Below the pieces are notes generated by a model, which was not told the origin of the DNA, ran no database searches, and saw only the letters and a program-made list of their open reading frames with translations. Positions 34,247-43,618 of a stretch of DNA of 64,000 nt are shown here, piece after piece. The stretch is from Chitinophaga sp. GbtcB8 (GTDB taxonomy: Bacteria; Bacteroidota; Bacteroidia; Chitinophagales; Chitinophagaceae): NCBI RefSeq assembly GCF_019091455.1, contig NZ_JAGXJN010000002.1, forward strand, positions 551,959 through 615,958, written 5' to 3'. Both the position numbers and the translations under genes were made by a program. Within the stretch, counting starts at the first letter, position 1, and each line of letters opens with the position of its first letter.

Positions 34247-35695
34247 TTATAAATTCGGGTTCACCAATGCATCTACGCCGGGTATGGGCATCCAGTAACC
34301 GGCCTGGGTAATGGGGCCTGCGGGCTGCAGGTCGGCAGGGTCTTTACCGGCATTGGCAGCAGCTACCTGGTCCAGCCGCACCAGGACAAACCAGCGGCTC
34401 CGTTCACCGGCAAATCCCCAGGCGCGTTCATTTACCACTGCAGCGGCAAAATCAGCGCCCGTCATATTTGCGGCCAGGGCCGGTAAGCCGGCGCGCTGGC
34501 GCACGGCATTCACCGCAGTATATGCGTCTGCGTTAGGTGTGCCTGCAGATCTTGCCTGCGCTTCTGCATAGATCAGCAGCACATGCGCATACCGGATCAT
34601 GATCACCGGGTTGTTAGACATATACACGGCTTTATCGCCCGCCTGCTGTATGGTGAACTTTTTATAATAAGGGTGTTTGGTGGTGGTTTGCTGCCAGGAA
34701 ATAGTATCGCCACTTACCACAAATTCAGTAGAGAAAGTAGCATCTTTCCGGGAGCCTGCCGGGAAGTTGTTAAAGAATTTCAGCTCAGGGAAAAAATCGC
34801 TCCAGCCGCCTTCATTCTCCGGCATAGTGGAAAGGCCGTAAAAGGAGTTGTAGGTAGACCATTGCCCGCGGGTAAACAGCGTGAACACATCTTCTACGGT
34901 GCCACCGGCAAAGATCTTTAAGAACCCATCCTGGTAAAGGTCAAAGCTATAATCTGCTTTATGATCTATCACCTCTTTGGCCTTGGCGGCTGCCATGGCA
35001 TATTTAGACTGATCTTTCAGCGGCCAGCCGGCTTCCGTGAGATACACATCTGCCAACAGCGCTTTTACGGAGCCTTTGTTAGGCCTTCCCGGATCGCGCT
35101 TTTTGTTGGGCACCCATTGTTCCGCCCTTGCCAGATCTTCTTCTATCAGCTTATATACATCAGCAGGTTTGCTTTTGGTAAGGGTCAGGAAGTCCGGTGA
35201 ATAGATCTCCGAAGGAATAATGGGCACCTCGCCCCAGAGGCGTGTAAGCCAGTAGTAGCTCAGCGCGCGCAGGAAGCTGGCTTCCCCTACAATGGTTTGT
35301 ATTGTGGCTTCAGTACCATCCTGCACCTGTGTATAATTGTTGATGATGTTGGTGGTGGATTGTATGGTTTTGTAACAGCCCAGCCAGATGGGTGTCATGC
35401 GGCTGTTAAGGGAGGTTACATTAAAACGGTCAAACTCCCGGAACTCTTCTTTATTGGAGCCGGGGTGGGTGGTGAGGTCATCGCCGCCCATGGTCATAGC
35501 AATTTGCGACACGCTGGTAAAACCGCTGGTCCAGGGTACCATTAAGCTGCCGTATGCGCCGGTGAGCGCTGATTCAAGGCCGGCCTGGCTGCTTAAAGCG
35601 GCAGCGCCGCCTACCAGGCCCCTGGGATTTTCCGTTAACTCTTTGCTGCAGCCTGCTGTTAGCAGCAGCAAGGCGGCTATGTATATCTTTTTCAT
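34247..35695 (-). CDS. RagB/SusD-family nutrient-uptake lipoprotein
   Basis: A 482-residue SusD homologue with lipobox LTAGC (lipidated Cys at residue 16), TPR-like helices (EASFLRALSYYWLTRLWGEVPII is recognisable in the middle of the N-terminal half) and the RagB C-terminal region (AYTAVNAVRQRAGL, NERAWGFAGERSRWFVLVRLDQV). It pairs with the STN-type SusC transporter ending 29 bp upstream and lies before the GH16 enzyme. The ATG at 35695 gives the proper lipoprotein signal; one 18 bp further upstream is in frame but less likely. Confidence 0.94.
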   Translation of the reverse strand: MKKIYIAALLLLTAGCSKELTENPRGLVGGAAALSSQAGLESALTGAYGSLMVPWTSGFTSVSQIAMTMGGDDLTTHPGSNKEEFREFDRFNVTSLNSRMTPIWLGCYKTIQSTTNIINNYTQVQDGTEATIQTIVGEASFLRALSYYWLTRLWGEVPIIPSEIYSPDFLTLTKSKPADVYKLIEEDLARAEQWVPNKKRDPGRPNKGSVKALLADVYLTEAGWPLKDQSKYAMAAAKAKEVIDHKADYSFDLYQDGFLKIFAGGTVEDVFTLFTRGQWSTYNSFYGLSTMPENEGGWSDFFPELKFFNNFPAGSRKDATFSTEFVVSGDTISWQQTTTKHPYYKKFTIQQAGDKAVYMSNNPVIMIRYAHVLLIYAEAQARSAGTPNADAYTAVNAVRQRAGLPALAANMTGADFAAAVVNERAWGFAGERSRWFVLVRLDQVAAANAGKDPADLQPAGPITQAGYWMPIPGVDALVNPNL

Positions 35696-35724
35696 GTGGA
35701 GTCGTTTAATCATGTACGTTATAT

Positions 35725-38700
35725 TTAAAAACTAAGGGTAACGCCCCCGGTAATGGTTTTTGCATTCGGATAAGAGCCAAAGTCAATGCCCTGCCGCAGA
35801 TCGCCTGCATCAGAATTAGCTTCCGGATCTATGCCGCTGTAACCGGTAAAGGTGAACAGGTTGGTGGCGCTCACAAATACTTTAACGCCCAGCACATTTT
35901 TTATTCTTGATTTAGGTATATCATAAGACAGGCTCACATTCTTCAACCGCAGAAAATCTGCTTTTTCCAGGAAACGGGTGCTTTGCGTAAAGTTCCGGTT
36001 AGTGGTGCTGAAAGCGGGTATATCCGATGTTTCATTAACGCCGGGTATGTAACGGTCTTTGATCTCTGTTAGGGTAGCTTCCCTTGCATCGCCGCCGTAG
36101 TACATGGCAGCTGCTTTGTTGTAATTCAGCTTATCAAAGCCTAACAGGCCCTGGAACATCAGGTTAAGGGTAAAGGACTTGTAAGAAACTGTATTGTTCC
36201 AGCCAATGGAGGTGCGGGGAATGCCGGTACCTATTACACCGTAGTCGTTGGCATCTATCAGGCCATCACTATTCAGATCCTGGTAGCGGGAATCTCCGGC
36301 CTTGGCGCCATACTCTGCTGCCTTTGCATCGCCCGGTTTCCAGGTGCCCAGGTAAGTAAGCCCCCAGATGGCGCCCAGCGGCTGCCCGGGCATTACCACA
36401 AACTCTGATTGCGGCGACATGCCACCGCCTATTTTGCGGGTGTTAGGATCAAAGATCATTTTTTTGCCATCACCTATGTATATCACCTTGTTCTTAATGA
36501 AGGATACATTCAGGGAGGTGTTCCAGTTAACAGCGCCTTTGTCTATTACAGCAGCTTCCACTGAAAGCTCCCAGCCTTTATTCTGCACTGTACCAACGTT
36601 GCGGGTAATAGTATTGCCGCCCAGGTACAGGGGCAGGGTTTCATTCAGCAGCAGGTCGCGCGTTTCTTTCACAAAATAATCTGCCGTAAGATTTACACGG
36701 TTGTTAAAGAGGCCTACATCCAGCCCTGCATTTTTTTGCTCGGTGGTTTCCCATTTAAGATCAGGGTTGCCAATGTTGCCCAGCACAATGCCATTCAGAA
36801 AAGTGCTGTTAGTAAAGGAGGCTATCCTGTTGGAGTAGGATGAAAAAGTACTGTATGCATTAATACCCTGGCTGCCTGTCAAACCCCAGCTGCCGCGCAG
36901 CTTCAGGGTGCTGATCACGGGTACATCCTGCATAAAAGGTTCGTTGCTGATCATCCATCCTGCTGACACAGAAGGAAAATAACCGTACTTATTATTACCC
37001 TGGAACTTGGAAGACCCATCGCGCCGCAGGGCGCCGGATACCAAGTATTTATCTTTATAGCCATAGTTAATACGGCCTACCAGCGAGAACAGGCCCGATT
37101 TTGAATAACCGGAGCCTGGGCTGCCGGGCGTACCTAATGCCAGGTTATTCCACTGGAAATTTTCGTACGTAAGGTTAGATGTGCCGGCGGATACATAGTT
37201 GTACGTAGTTTGCTGGTATTCCATCACCGCTGTAATATCCAGGCTATGCACGTTATTAAATAAGCGGCGATAGTTAAGGGTGTTGGTATTTTGCAGCTTG
37301 ATCTCTTTGTTGGAGCGGTAGCTGCTGGTAGCTGTGCCGCCATTGGTAACCTTGCCTGCAAAACTTTTGTTATCATAATCAAGATAGTTGATGCCATATT
37401 GCAGGTTATAGCTCAGGCCCGGCAACAGCTCAAAACGGAAACCGCCCATCAGGTTAGCCAGCATTCTTTCTGTTACGGCCAGCCGGTCTGTAGTTAAAGC
37501 TACCGGGTTATAGAAAAGGGAGCCTACAGGATCACTGATGGTATAGCTGCCATTAGCCTGCCGTACCGGCACAGTGGGCGACCATGTGATGGCCTGCGCC
37601 AATGGGCTGCTAGGGCCGTCTGCGGGTATATCTACATTCTGCGCCGTGCTGTAAGAGCCGGTAATGTTCAGGAAGGTAGAGATGCCTTTGGCCAGGTTGG
37701 AGTTGATGTTAGACCTTACGGTGTAACGTTTGTAGAATGAATTATTGATCACGCCATCCTGGTCCAGGTAGTTGCCGGAAATAAAGTAGCCGGATTTATC
37801 ATTACCGCCGGAAAGGCTCAATAAATATTCCTGGCTGGGCGCTGTACGGAAGATCTCATCCTGCCAGCTGGTGCCGCCTTTTGCGCGGTAGTCTGCTACC
37901 TGCGCATCTGTAAACGGTTTGGTGGTGCCTACGGCGGTTGCATGTGCATTGGCCGTTTCCGCAAAGTCGCCGGCATTCAGCAGGTCCAGCTTTTTGATAA
38001 CGGTGGCGGAGGAGTAACGGCTGGTAAAGTTCACCTTTAAACCGCCCTTGCTGCCTTTTTTAGTGGTAACGAGGGTAACGCCATTGGCTCCGCGGCTGCC
38101 GTAAATGGCAGTTGCAGAGGCATTTTTCTGCACCTGTATGGATTCAATGTCGTCCGGGATAATGGAAAAAAATTCTGCTCCTACAAAGCCATCTACTACA
38201 TATATGGGACCGTTATCCAGGCTAATGGAATTGGCGCCGCGTATGCGTATTCTTACACTACCGCCCGGAGAGCCGGCTGCATTGGTTACCTGCACACCGG
38301 CGGCCCTGCCCTGTAACACCTGGTCCAGGCGGTTCACCGGCTGATCCTTGAATGCAGCTGCTGAAACGGATGTAATGGAATTGGTAAGCGAGCCTCTTTT
38401 CTGTTCGCCATAACCTACCACCACCAGCTCATTCATGTTGGAGGCGGAAGGTTGCAGCGTAACAGATACTTCATTTTTGCCGGATACCGGTATCTCTTCT
38501 TTATTATAGCCGATGGATGAAACGATCAGTATGGCATTGCCGGCGGGTACGGTAATGGTGTATTCACCATTTTCATTGGTTACCACGCCGCGGGTGGTGC
38601 CTTTCAGCTGTACGGTTACACCGGGCAGCGGCTCGCCTTTTTCATTGGTGATGCGGCCTTTTATTTCCTGGTCCGGCGGTGCAATTTCAGGTGGCGCCTG

Positions 38701-39087
38701 CAGCGCTTTGCGCTTAATAATGATCACCTTATCAGAGATGCTGTAGGTAAGCGGCTGCCCCTGGAAACAGGCGTCCAGCGCTGTTTGCAGGGAGGCGTTC
38801 TTCAGCTCCAGGCTCACTTTCGGAAGGTGCTGCAGCTGTTCATCCGTATACAGGAAGGCGTAACCGGTTTGCTTCCGGATCTCTTTAAAGACCTGGTCCA
38901 GGGAAATATTCCGTTGCGAAAGGGTAACTGTTTGTGCATACCCGGCCGCATGTACCTGCAGCAGGGTGATGGTCATCAAAAGCACCGTTAATTTCATGAT
39001 CAGGAATGTTTTTACTAATAATCGTGGAAATGTTTTGCCCCACGCGAGCCTTCTTGGCCCGCTTTGGGAAAAAAGCGTCAATTGCAT
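35725..39087 (-). CDS. SusC-family TonB-dependent transducer with N-terminal STN domain
   Basis: A 1120-residue receptor. After an extended signal region (MKLTVLLMTITLLQVHA near 31-47) comes a secretin/TonB short N-terminal (STN) domain (about 55-125; ISLDQVFKEIRKQTGYAFLY), a CarboxypepD_reg-like domain (about 140-222), the TonB plug (about 235-350; VVGYGEQKRGSLTNS) and a beta-barrel. The STN domain contacts the FecR anti-sigma factor, so substrate binding at the surface is relayed to the ECF sigma factor. The sigma and FecR genes directly upstream on the same strand complete this chain. The start could also be the internal ATG at residue 31. Confidence 0.95.
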   Translation of the reverse strand: MQLTLFSQSGPRRLAWGKTFPRLLVKTFLIMKLTVLLMTITLLQVHAAGYAQTVTLSQRNISLDQVFKEIRKQTGYAFLYTDEQLQHLPKVSLELKNASLQTALDACFQGQPLTYSISDKVIIIKRKALQAPPEIAPPDQEIKGRITNEKGEPLPGVTVQLKGTTRGVVTNENGEYTITVPAGNAILIVSSIGYNKEEIPVSGKNEVSVTLQPSASNMNELVVVGYGEQKRGSLTNSITSVSAAAFKDQPVNRLDQVLQGRAAGVQVTNAAGSPGGSVRIRIRGANSISLDNGPIYVVDGFVGAEFFSIIPDDIESIQVQKNASATAIYGSRGANGVTLVTTKKGSKGGLKVNFTSRYSSATVIKKLDLLNAGDFAETANAHATAVGTTKPFTDAQVADYRAKGGTSWQDEIFRTAPSQEYLLSLSGGNDKSGYFISGNYLDQDGVINNSFYKRYTVRSNINSNLAKGISTFLNITGSYSTAQNVDIPADGPSSPLAQAITWSPTVPVRQANGSYTISDPVGSLFYNPVALTTDRLAVTERMLANLMGGFRFELLPGLSYNLQYGINYLDYDNKSFAGKVTNGGTATSSYRSNKEIKLQNTNTLNYRRLFNNVHSLDITAVMEYQQTTYNYVSAGTSNLTYENFQWNNLALGTPGSPGSGYSKSGLFSLVGRINYGYKDKYLVSGALRRDGSSKFQGNNKYGYFPSVSAGWMISNEPFMQDVPVISTLKLRGSWGLTGSQGINAYSTFSSYSNRIASFTNSTFLNGIVLGNIGNPDLKWETTEQKNAGLDVGLFNNRVNLTADYFVKETRDLLLNETLPLYLGGNTITRNVGTVQNKGWELSVEAAVIDKGAVNWNTSLNVSFIKNKVIYIGDGKKMIFDPNTRKIGGGMSPQSEFVVMPGQPLGAIWGLTYLGTWKPGDAKAAEYGAKAGDSRYQDLNSDGLIDANDYGVIGTGIPRTSIGWNNTVSYKSFTLNLMFQGLLGFDKLNYNKAAAMYYGGDAREATLTEIKDRYIPGVNETSDIPAFSTTNRNFTQSTRFLEKADFLRLKNVSLSYDIPKSRIKNVLGVKVFVSATNLFTFTGYSGIDPEANSDAGDLRQGIDFGSYPNAKTITGGVTLSF

Positions 39088-39153
39088 ACATTTGTATGGT
39101 TTGGGTTGATAATGAAAATTGCCGTAAGCGATTGTAATTACAGGCCTGAATTG

Positions 39154-39188
39154 ACCGGGGGCGCCGCGAACGCTCCCGGTTTTTTTTG
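39154..39188 (+). terminator. Plus-strand hairpin with T-tract between FecR and SusC genes
   Basis: ACCGGGGGCG (39154-39163) pairs with CGCTCCCGGT (39171-39180) with one G-U pair, followed by eight more T (39181-39188). This is an intrinsic terminator shape on the plus strand, but both flanking genes are on the minus strand, so no annotated transcript ends here. On the minus strand the T-tract would precede the hairpin. It may end an antisense or small RNA starting within or after the SusC promoter region. Confidence 0.6.
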
Positions 39189-39270
39189 ACCTTCAGAGAT
39201 TAGGTGTAGGAATAAACATTAAGGACTCATGTGTTCAGTTTTTTAACGTAGTATTTTTAAGTGGCATAGA

Positions 39271-40497
39271 TCAGGGCGATACGATCAGCTGTTTCCCCTT
39301 TATTTCAAAGTGTACTTCTCCGGTTAGCTCCATCATTTTTAATACCTGTGATACGGGCACATTCCTGGGTATAATGCCCCGGAAGTGCGCAGCCACAGGC
39401 GCTTTGTAAACCACCTCCACATCGTACCAGCGGGCTATGAGCCGCATGGCGGAGGTAATGTCGTTGCCTTCCAATTGTATAAAGCCGTTTTTCCAGGCTA
39501 CTGCTTCTTCTGTATTTGTATTGTCCTGCAGAGTGAGTGTACGTTGTTGCTTATCCAGGCTGGCGCCCTGGCCGGGACGCAGCTGTTTGCTGCTGCCATG
39601 GCTGTTTACGCGTACCGCGCCTTCCAGCAGGGTGGTTTTAACCTGCTGCTCATCTTCATACGCCATAATATTGAAATGGGTACCCAGCACTGCTACCTGC
39701 ATGCTATCCGGGCTGCCGTTGGTATGGGTAAGCACATTTACCCGGAAAGGTTTGGCGGCATTGGCGGCTACTTCAAAATAAGCTTCGCCGCTCAGCTCTA
39801 CCAGCCGGCTGGTGCCGGTAAATGCAGTGGGATATTTTAAGGTGCTGGCAGCATTGAGCCATACTTTGGTGCCATCCGGTAAGGTTACCTGGAACTGGCC
39901 GCCGCGTGGCGTGCGCAGGGTATTGTATTGTGTAAGCGCGGTGCTGCCCGCTGTTTGCTGCGTGTAGGTAAGCTGTCCTGCGCCGGGTTTGGAAACCTTT
40001 GTATTGCCTTGTTGCGCCAGCAGGCCATTGGCGGTGCTATCCAATGACATCTGGGTACCATCTGCCAGGATCAGCACTGCTTTATTGCCACCGGGGGCAA
40101 CATCATGGGCAGGCGCCGGCGTAACGGCCGCCAGCGGGGCAGGAGCGGGCTTTTGTAATAACCAGTACGCCCCTCCGGAGAGCAGTACCGCGCCGGTGAT
40201 AACGGCTGCTGCCATCCACCCGCGCCGGCGCTGTGGTATTGGTATTACGTTGCCGGCAGGCATTTCCTCCGGGCGGTCAGCAGCCAGTATATTATTGGCT
40301 ACCTGGTCCCAATAGGTTTCGTCATATTCTGCTGTTCCGGGCGGAAGATCTTTACGCAGCAGCATTTCCACCAGGCGGGCGGTATCGCCGCTTTGGTCGG
40401 CCTGAACCAGGTCCGACAATTCCTGTAACTCTGCAACGGTAGCGGTCTGACGCACAGCCTGTTGCAACAGGTATGCTAAACGGTCTTGTATAGACAA
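39271..40497 (-). CDS. FecR-family anti-sigma factor
   Basis: A 408-residue single-pass inner-membrane protein. The cytoplasmic N-terminal part (about 1-88) binds the sigma factor; a membrane helix follows (about 93-112; AAAVITGAVLLSGGAYWLL); then comes a periplasmic FecR domain (about 190-290; PRGGQFQVTLPDGTKVWLN, LVELSGEAYFEVA) and a C-terminal DUF4974 secretin-like domain (about 335-405) that receives the signal from the STN domain of SusC. It lies between the sigma factor and its SusC partner, as in most Bacteroidota glycan systems. Confidence 0.94.
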   Translation of the reverse strand: MSIQDRLAYLLQQAVRQTATVAELQELSDLVQADQSGDTARLVEMLLRKDLPPGTAEYDETYWDQVANNILAADRPEEMPAGNVIPIPQRRRGWMAAAVITGAVLLSGGAYWLLQKPAPAPLAAVTPAPAHDVAPGGNKAVLILADGTQMSLDSTANGLLAQQGNTKVSKPGAGQLTYTQQTAGSTALTQYNTLRTPRGGQFQVTLPDGTKVWLNAASTLKYPTAFTGTSRLVELSGEAYFEVAANAAKPFRVNVLTHTNGSPDSMQVAVLGTHFNIMAYEDEQQVKTTLLEGAVRVNSHGSSKQLRPGQGASLDKQQRTLTLQDNTNTEEAVAWKNGFIQLEGNDITSAMRLIARWYDVEVVYKAPVAAHFRGIIPRNVPVSQVLKMMELTGEVHFEIKGKQLIVSP

Positions 40498-40624
40498 TTT
40501 GTTGGTTGTTTAAATGTTAAACGTGGCAATCTCATAAACGTAGAATCCGGCATCGCGGAAAGTCCCCCTGTATTAACAGACGCGTAAGTAAACAATTAGG
40601 ACCTATGGAAAAGAAAAATTTTTT

Positions 40625-41218
40625 TCAGGCTGTGAGCAGCCATATTATAAGTGTGGGAAAAAGGTAGCCGGACAGCTCCAGCTGTTTGCGGATAAACTGT
40701 AAGGACCTTACCAGGGAATTTTTAACGGTATTGGGGGAAATGGAAAGCTCACGGGCGATCTCCGGTATTTTCAGGCCCTTATCCCGGCTTAGCAGGTAAA
40801 TACGTTTAGCCTGCGGCGGTAGCTGTGCAGCGGCCATGCTTACCTGTTTGAGCATGGAATGGTAGATGATGCTTTCCTCTGTGGTGCTGATGTGCTCCTC
40901 TGCCGCGGCGTGGGTGCTAATGGCATCCATTACTTTATGATGCACGGCCTGTTTGCGCAGGTAGGAGAATGATTGATGGAAAACAATACGCAGCAGCCAG
41001 GAGTGCGGGTTTTCTATTTCAAGCAGCTTATCGCGGCTGATCCATATGCGCAGAAAGGTTTCCTGGATAATATCGTCTGTAATGGCGGGGGCTTTGGTCA
41101 GGTGGAGGATGAGGGGGCGCAGCTCGGGAACATACCTGCGAAAGAGCTGCCGGAAAGCGGATTCGTTGCCTTCCGAGATCAGCTGGAATAGTTCCTTATC
41201 ATTATACTGCATGTGCAT
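40625..41218 (-). CDS. ECF RNA polymerase sigma factor (FecI-like)
   Basis: A 197-residue ECF sigma factor with region 2 (about 10-85; ESAFRQLFRRY, DDIIQETFLRIW) that recognises the -10 element, and region 4 (about 120-185; QLPPQAKRIYLLSRDKGLKIPEIARELSISPNTVKNSL as the -35-binding HTH). It ends with a short hydrophobic tail, LSGYLFPTLIIWLL, common in Bacteroidota FecI-like proteins. It should direct transcription of the SusC/SusD/GH16 genes when released by FecR. The ATG at 41218 (or 41212) fits the family; an upstream in-frame start at 41365 adds residues that overlap the divergent gene. Confidence 0.93.
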   Translation of the reverse strand: MHMQYNDKELFQLISEGNESAFRQLFRRYVPELRPLILHLTKAPAITDDIIQETFLRIWISRDKLLEIENPHSWLLRIVFHQSFSYLRKQAVHHKVMDAISTHAAAEEHISTTEESIIYHSMLKQVSMAAAQLPPQAKRIYLLSRDKGLKIPEIARELSISPNTVKNSLVRSLQFIRKQLELSGYLFPTLIIWLLTA

Positions 41219-41357
41219 ACCATTGAGACGCCTTGCGCTAAAAGTAGGAAAATTTATTAATAATCGTTTATGAGAACAAGGGAACTCCGCACTATAATTG
41301 GCCGCGATATTGCGGCATAATAACAAATACGATTGTTTAACCTGTAATACATTTCTT

Positions 41358-41705
41358 ATGACCAATCAACAGTATCAACAATGCCTGGAAGCCTGCCAGG
41401 CTTGTGCTACCGCCTGCCACCAATGCGCTGTGGCCTGTTTGAATGAAAAAGATGTGGAAATGCTGAAGACCTGTATCCAGCTTGATCTTGAGTGTGCTGT
41501 GATCTGTAATGCCGCTGCCACTGTAATGAGCATGGAAGGCCGGTTCAGCGATCAGCTTTGCCGCGTATGTACCGACATTTGTAATGCCTGTGCGGATGAA
41601 TGCGAAAAACATGCTCAGCACGGCATGGAGCATTGTAGACGGTGCGCCGACATGTGTAGAAAATGCGCGACTGCCTGTGAGGAGATGGCGGCTGTGGGGC
41701 ATTAA
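41358..41705 (+). CDS. Cys-rich four-helix-bundle copper-binding protein
   Basis: A 115-residue protein with 19 Cys, arranged as CxxxC and CxxC repeats along predicted helices (QQCLEACQACATACHQC; HCRRCADMCRKCATAC). This pattern defines the DUF326/copper storage protein-like family: an antiparallel four-helix bundle whose core thiolates bind many Cu(I) ions. No signal peptide is present, so storage would be cytosolic. The ATG at 41358 is chosen because Cys-rich helix one starts right after it. It is divergent from the ECF sigma gene and ends at a terminator, so it is likely monocistronic. Confidence 0.88.
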   Translation: MTNQQYQQCLEACQACATACHQCAVACLNEKDVEMLKTCIQLDLECAVICNAAATVMSMEGRFSDQLCRVCTDICNACADECEKHAQHGMEHCRRCADMCRKCATACEEMAAVGH

Positions 41706-41721
41706 GGGAAGTTATTTTATT

Positions 41722-41749
41722 AAAGCGGGGCAGCGGCTCCGCTTTTTTT
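41722..41749 (+). terminator. Intrinsic terminator after copper-binding protein gene
   Basis: AAAGCGG (41722-41728) pairs with CCGCTTT (41739-41745), followed by additional T residues, 17 bp after the stop codon. Confidence 0.75.
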
Positions 41750-41856
41750 GTTTGGGTGCTATTACCACCTTGTCTTTTGTTCATCGAGGATTGTTTGTTA
41801 ATGCCGGAAATAATATCTTCTTTTGGGGGTAGAATTACATCAAGCAAACTACCCAA

Positions 41857-43362
41857 ATGAGATCCACATCCTCCAAACCATTGCTTTGGGCTGTATTCAT
41901 TATCTACGTAATGTTGTTCTGCTTCGCTATGTACCGCCACGAGCTTTGGGGCGATGAATACCATAGCTGGAACATTGCGAAAGCCAGTAAAAACGTGTGG
42001 GAGCTGCTCAGCAATATCCGTTATGAAGGGCATCCGCCTTTATGGTACCTGATCCTTTTTACCATCTCAAAGTTCACGCATAACCTGGGCGGCATACAGG
42101 CGGTACACCTGTGTATTGTTATAGTAGCTGTTTACATATTGCTGCTGCATTCCGATATACCTGTTGCAAGCCGGATATGGATGCCATTTGGCTATTACTT
42201 ACTGTTTGAGTTCACCCTCTTAAGCCGGAACTATGCCATTGGCCTGCTGCTGGCTTTTTGCATTTGCATGATCATACGCCGGCAGTTCGGGGGTAAGCTG
42301 TTAGTATATTACCTGCTGCTGTTCTTATTAACCAATACCCATTTGCTGGGCATATTCCTGGCCGGCAGCCTGCACCTGTACTTCTTAATATACTGCGCAG
42401 AACAAAAAGAGAAAGCCGGCTTAGTGATTTTACATGGTGTGCTGGGGATATTACTGGTCATCCCGGCGCTAAGCTTTGTTTTTCCGCCAGCGGACAGTGT
42501 GTTAAACCCGCAATTCTTTAGCAACAAGTGGCAGCTAAAACAGCAGGCAGCCACTATTGTACTGGCGCCGTTGCGGGCGCTGATGCCCATACCCGTATGG
42601 TGGGACGGCCATTTCTGGAATACTCAATTCCTGATAGATGCACAACGGCAGTTCCCGGTGTTAAAGATCGTTAACCCAATTTTTTCATTAGGCTTACTGG
42701 TGCTGGTATTTTTTATACTCCGTGGTAACAAGAAAAGCCTGCTCCTGTTTGGCGTGAATCTATTGCTCACCTTTGCTACTGCTGCTATTTTTCCTTTAAC
42801 CAGCGCGCGTTACGTAGGATTTATTTATATCGGGTTTATTGTGGCGTATTGGTTACATGCCAGTGAAACGCCTACTACCCTTGGGGCGCGTAGATTGGCA
42901 GGTATTTTATTGGCATTGCAGCTGGCCGGTGGCGCGATCGCTGTTACAAAGGATATCCGTTATCCTTTTTCAAATGCTTACAGAGCACATGGGTTATTTT
43001 CGGAAGTACCGCCCAGTGACAAAATAGTTACAGATTACTGGTGTTTGAATGTATTATCCGCTTTTGTAGATAAACCTTTTTATTGCGTGGACCTGGGCCA
43101 GGAGGTAACTTTTTTGAAGTGGAAGGCGGATGTGTTTAAGACTGTTATTAGTGGTGAAAGTGCGCATTATGATGGTATGATGAAGTACATGGCGGATAAT
43201 AATTTGCGGTATGTGTATTTCATGACTATTTATTCGCCGGAGGCACTGCGTAAGCTGGATCCGCAGTTTGTGGATTGTTTTAAGCTGGAGCTGATAGATA
43301 AAAGGGAGGGAGCGATAGAGAAGTATGGGGATCTGTATTTGTATAGGGTGAGGGAGAAGTAA
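41857..43362 (+). CDS. Polytopic membrane protein, GT-C/GT39-like
   Basis: A 501-residue inner-membrane protein with roughly ten hydrophobic helices in the first 370 residues and a soluble C-terminal domain (about 375-500). The first loop contains W-G-D-E-Y-H-S-W, matching the acidic D-E/D-D motif that GT-C fold glycosyltransferases place in the first periplasmic loop, followed by EGHPPLWYL, also typical. Such enzymes transfer sugars from a polyprenyl-phosphate donor to lipids or proteins. The acceptor is unknown and there is no glycan assembly cluster nearby. The codon usage towards the 3' end is richer in TTG/GGG than surrounding genes. Confidence 0.78.
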   Translation: MRSTSSKPLLWAVFIIYVMLFCFAMYRHELWGDEYHSWNIAKASKNVWELLSNIRYEGHPPLWYLILFTISKFTHNLGGIQAVHLCIVIVAVYILLLHSDIPVASRIWMPFGYYLLFEFTLLSRNYAIGLLLAFCICMIIRRQFGGKLLVYYLLLFLLTNTHLLGIFLAGSLHLYFLIYCAEQKEKAGLVILHGVLGILLVIPALSFVFPPADSVLNPQFFSNKWQLKQQAATIVLAPLRALMPIPVWWDGHFWNTQFLIDAQRQFPVLKIVNPIFSLGLLVLVFFILRGNKKSLLLFGVNLLLTFATAAIFPLTSARYVGFIYIGFIVAYWLHASETPTTLGARRLAGILLALQLAGGAIAVTKDIRYPFSNAYRAHGLFSEVPPSDKIVTDYWCLNVLSAFVDKPFYCVDLGQEVTFLKWKADVFKTVISGESAHYDGMMKYMADNNLRYVYFMTIYSPEALRKLDPQFVDCFKLELIDKREGAIEKYGDLYLYRVREK

Positions 43363-43363
43363 T

Positions 43364-43618
43364 TCATGCCGGCCTTGTTATCCCATAATTCCCGGCTATA
43401 TTTTTTGAATGAGTTCTGACATAATTCCGTATCTGACCTTTAAGCGTATCAAAATATTCTGTAAGATCAGCAGAGGAGATCTCATCATCTATTTTATTGG
43501 AAAGGAATAAAGGCGTTTCATCTAAAAATGTATACAGCTCCGGGTAGTTCATTCCCATTTCTGTGGTAAGGCGAATGATGGCCTGCATTAACTGGTTTTT
43601 TGAAAACGTATTACTCAT
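43364..43618 (-). CDS. Small hypothetical protein, 84 residues
   Basis: A small, mainly helical acidic protein of unknown family (LMQAIIRLTTEMGMNYPELYTFLDETP; LTEYFDTLKGQIRNYV). Its start overlaps the stop of the DUF1003 gene by 4 bp in an ATGA arrangement, so it is translationally coupled to it. It ends one base beyond the end of the convergent GT-C gene. The function may be linked to the DUF1003 protein. Confidence 0.7.
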   Translation of the reverse strand: MSNTFSKNQLMQAIIRLTTEMGMNYPELYTFLDETPLFLSNKIDDEISSADLTEYFDTLKGQIRNYVRTHSKNIAGNYGITRPA

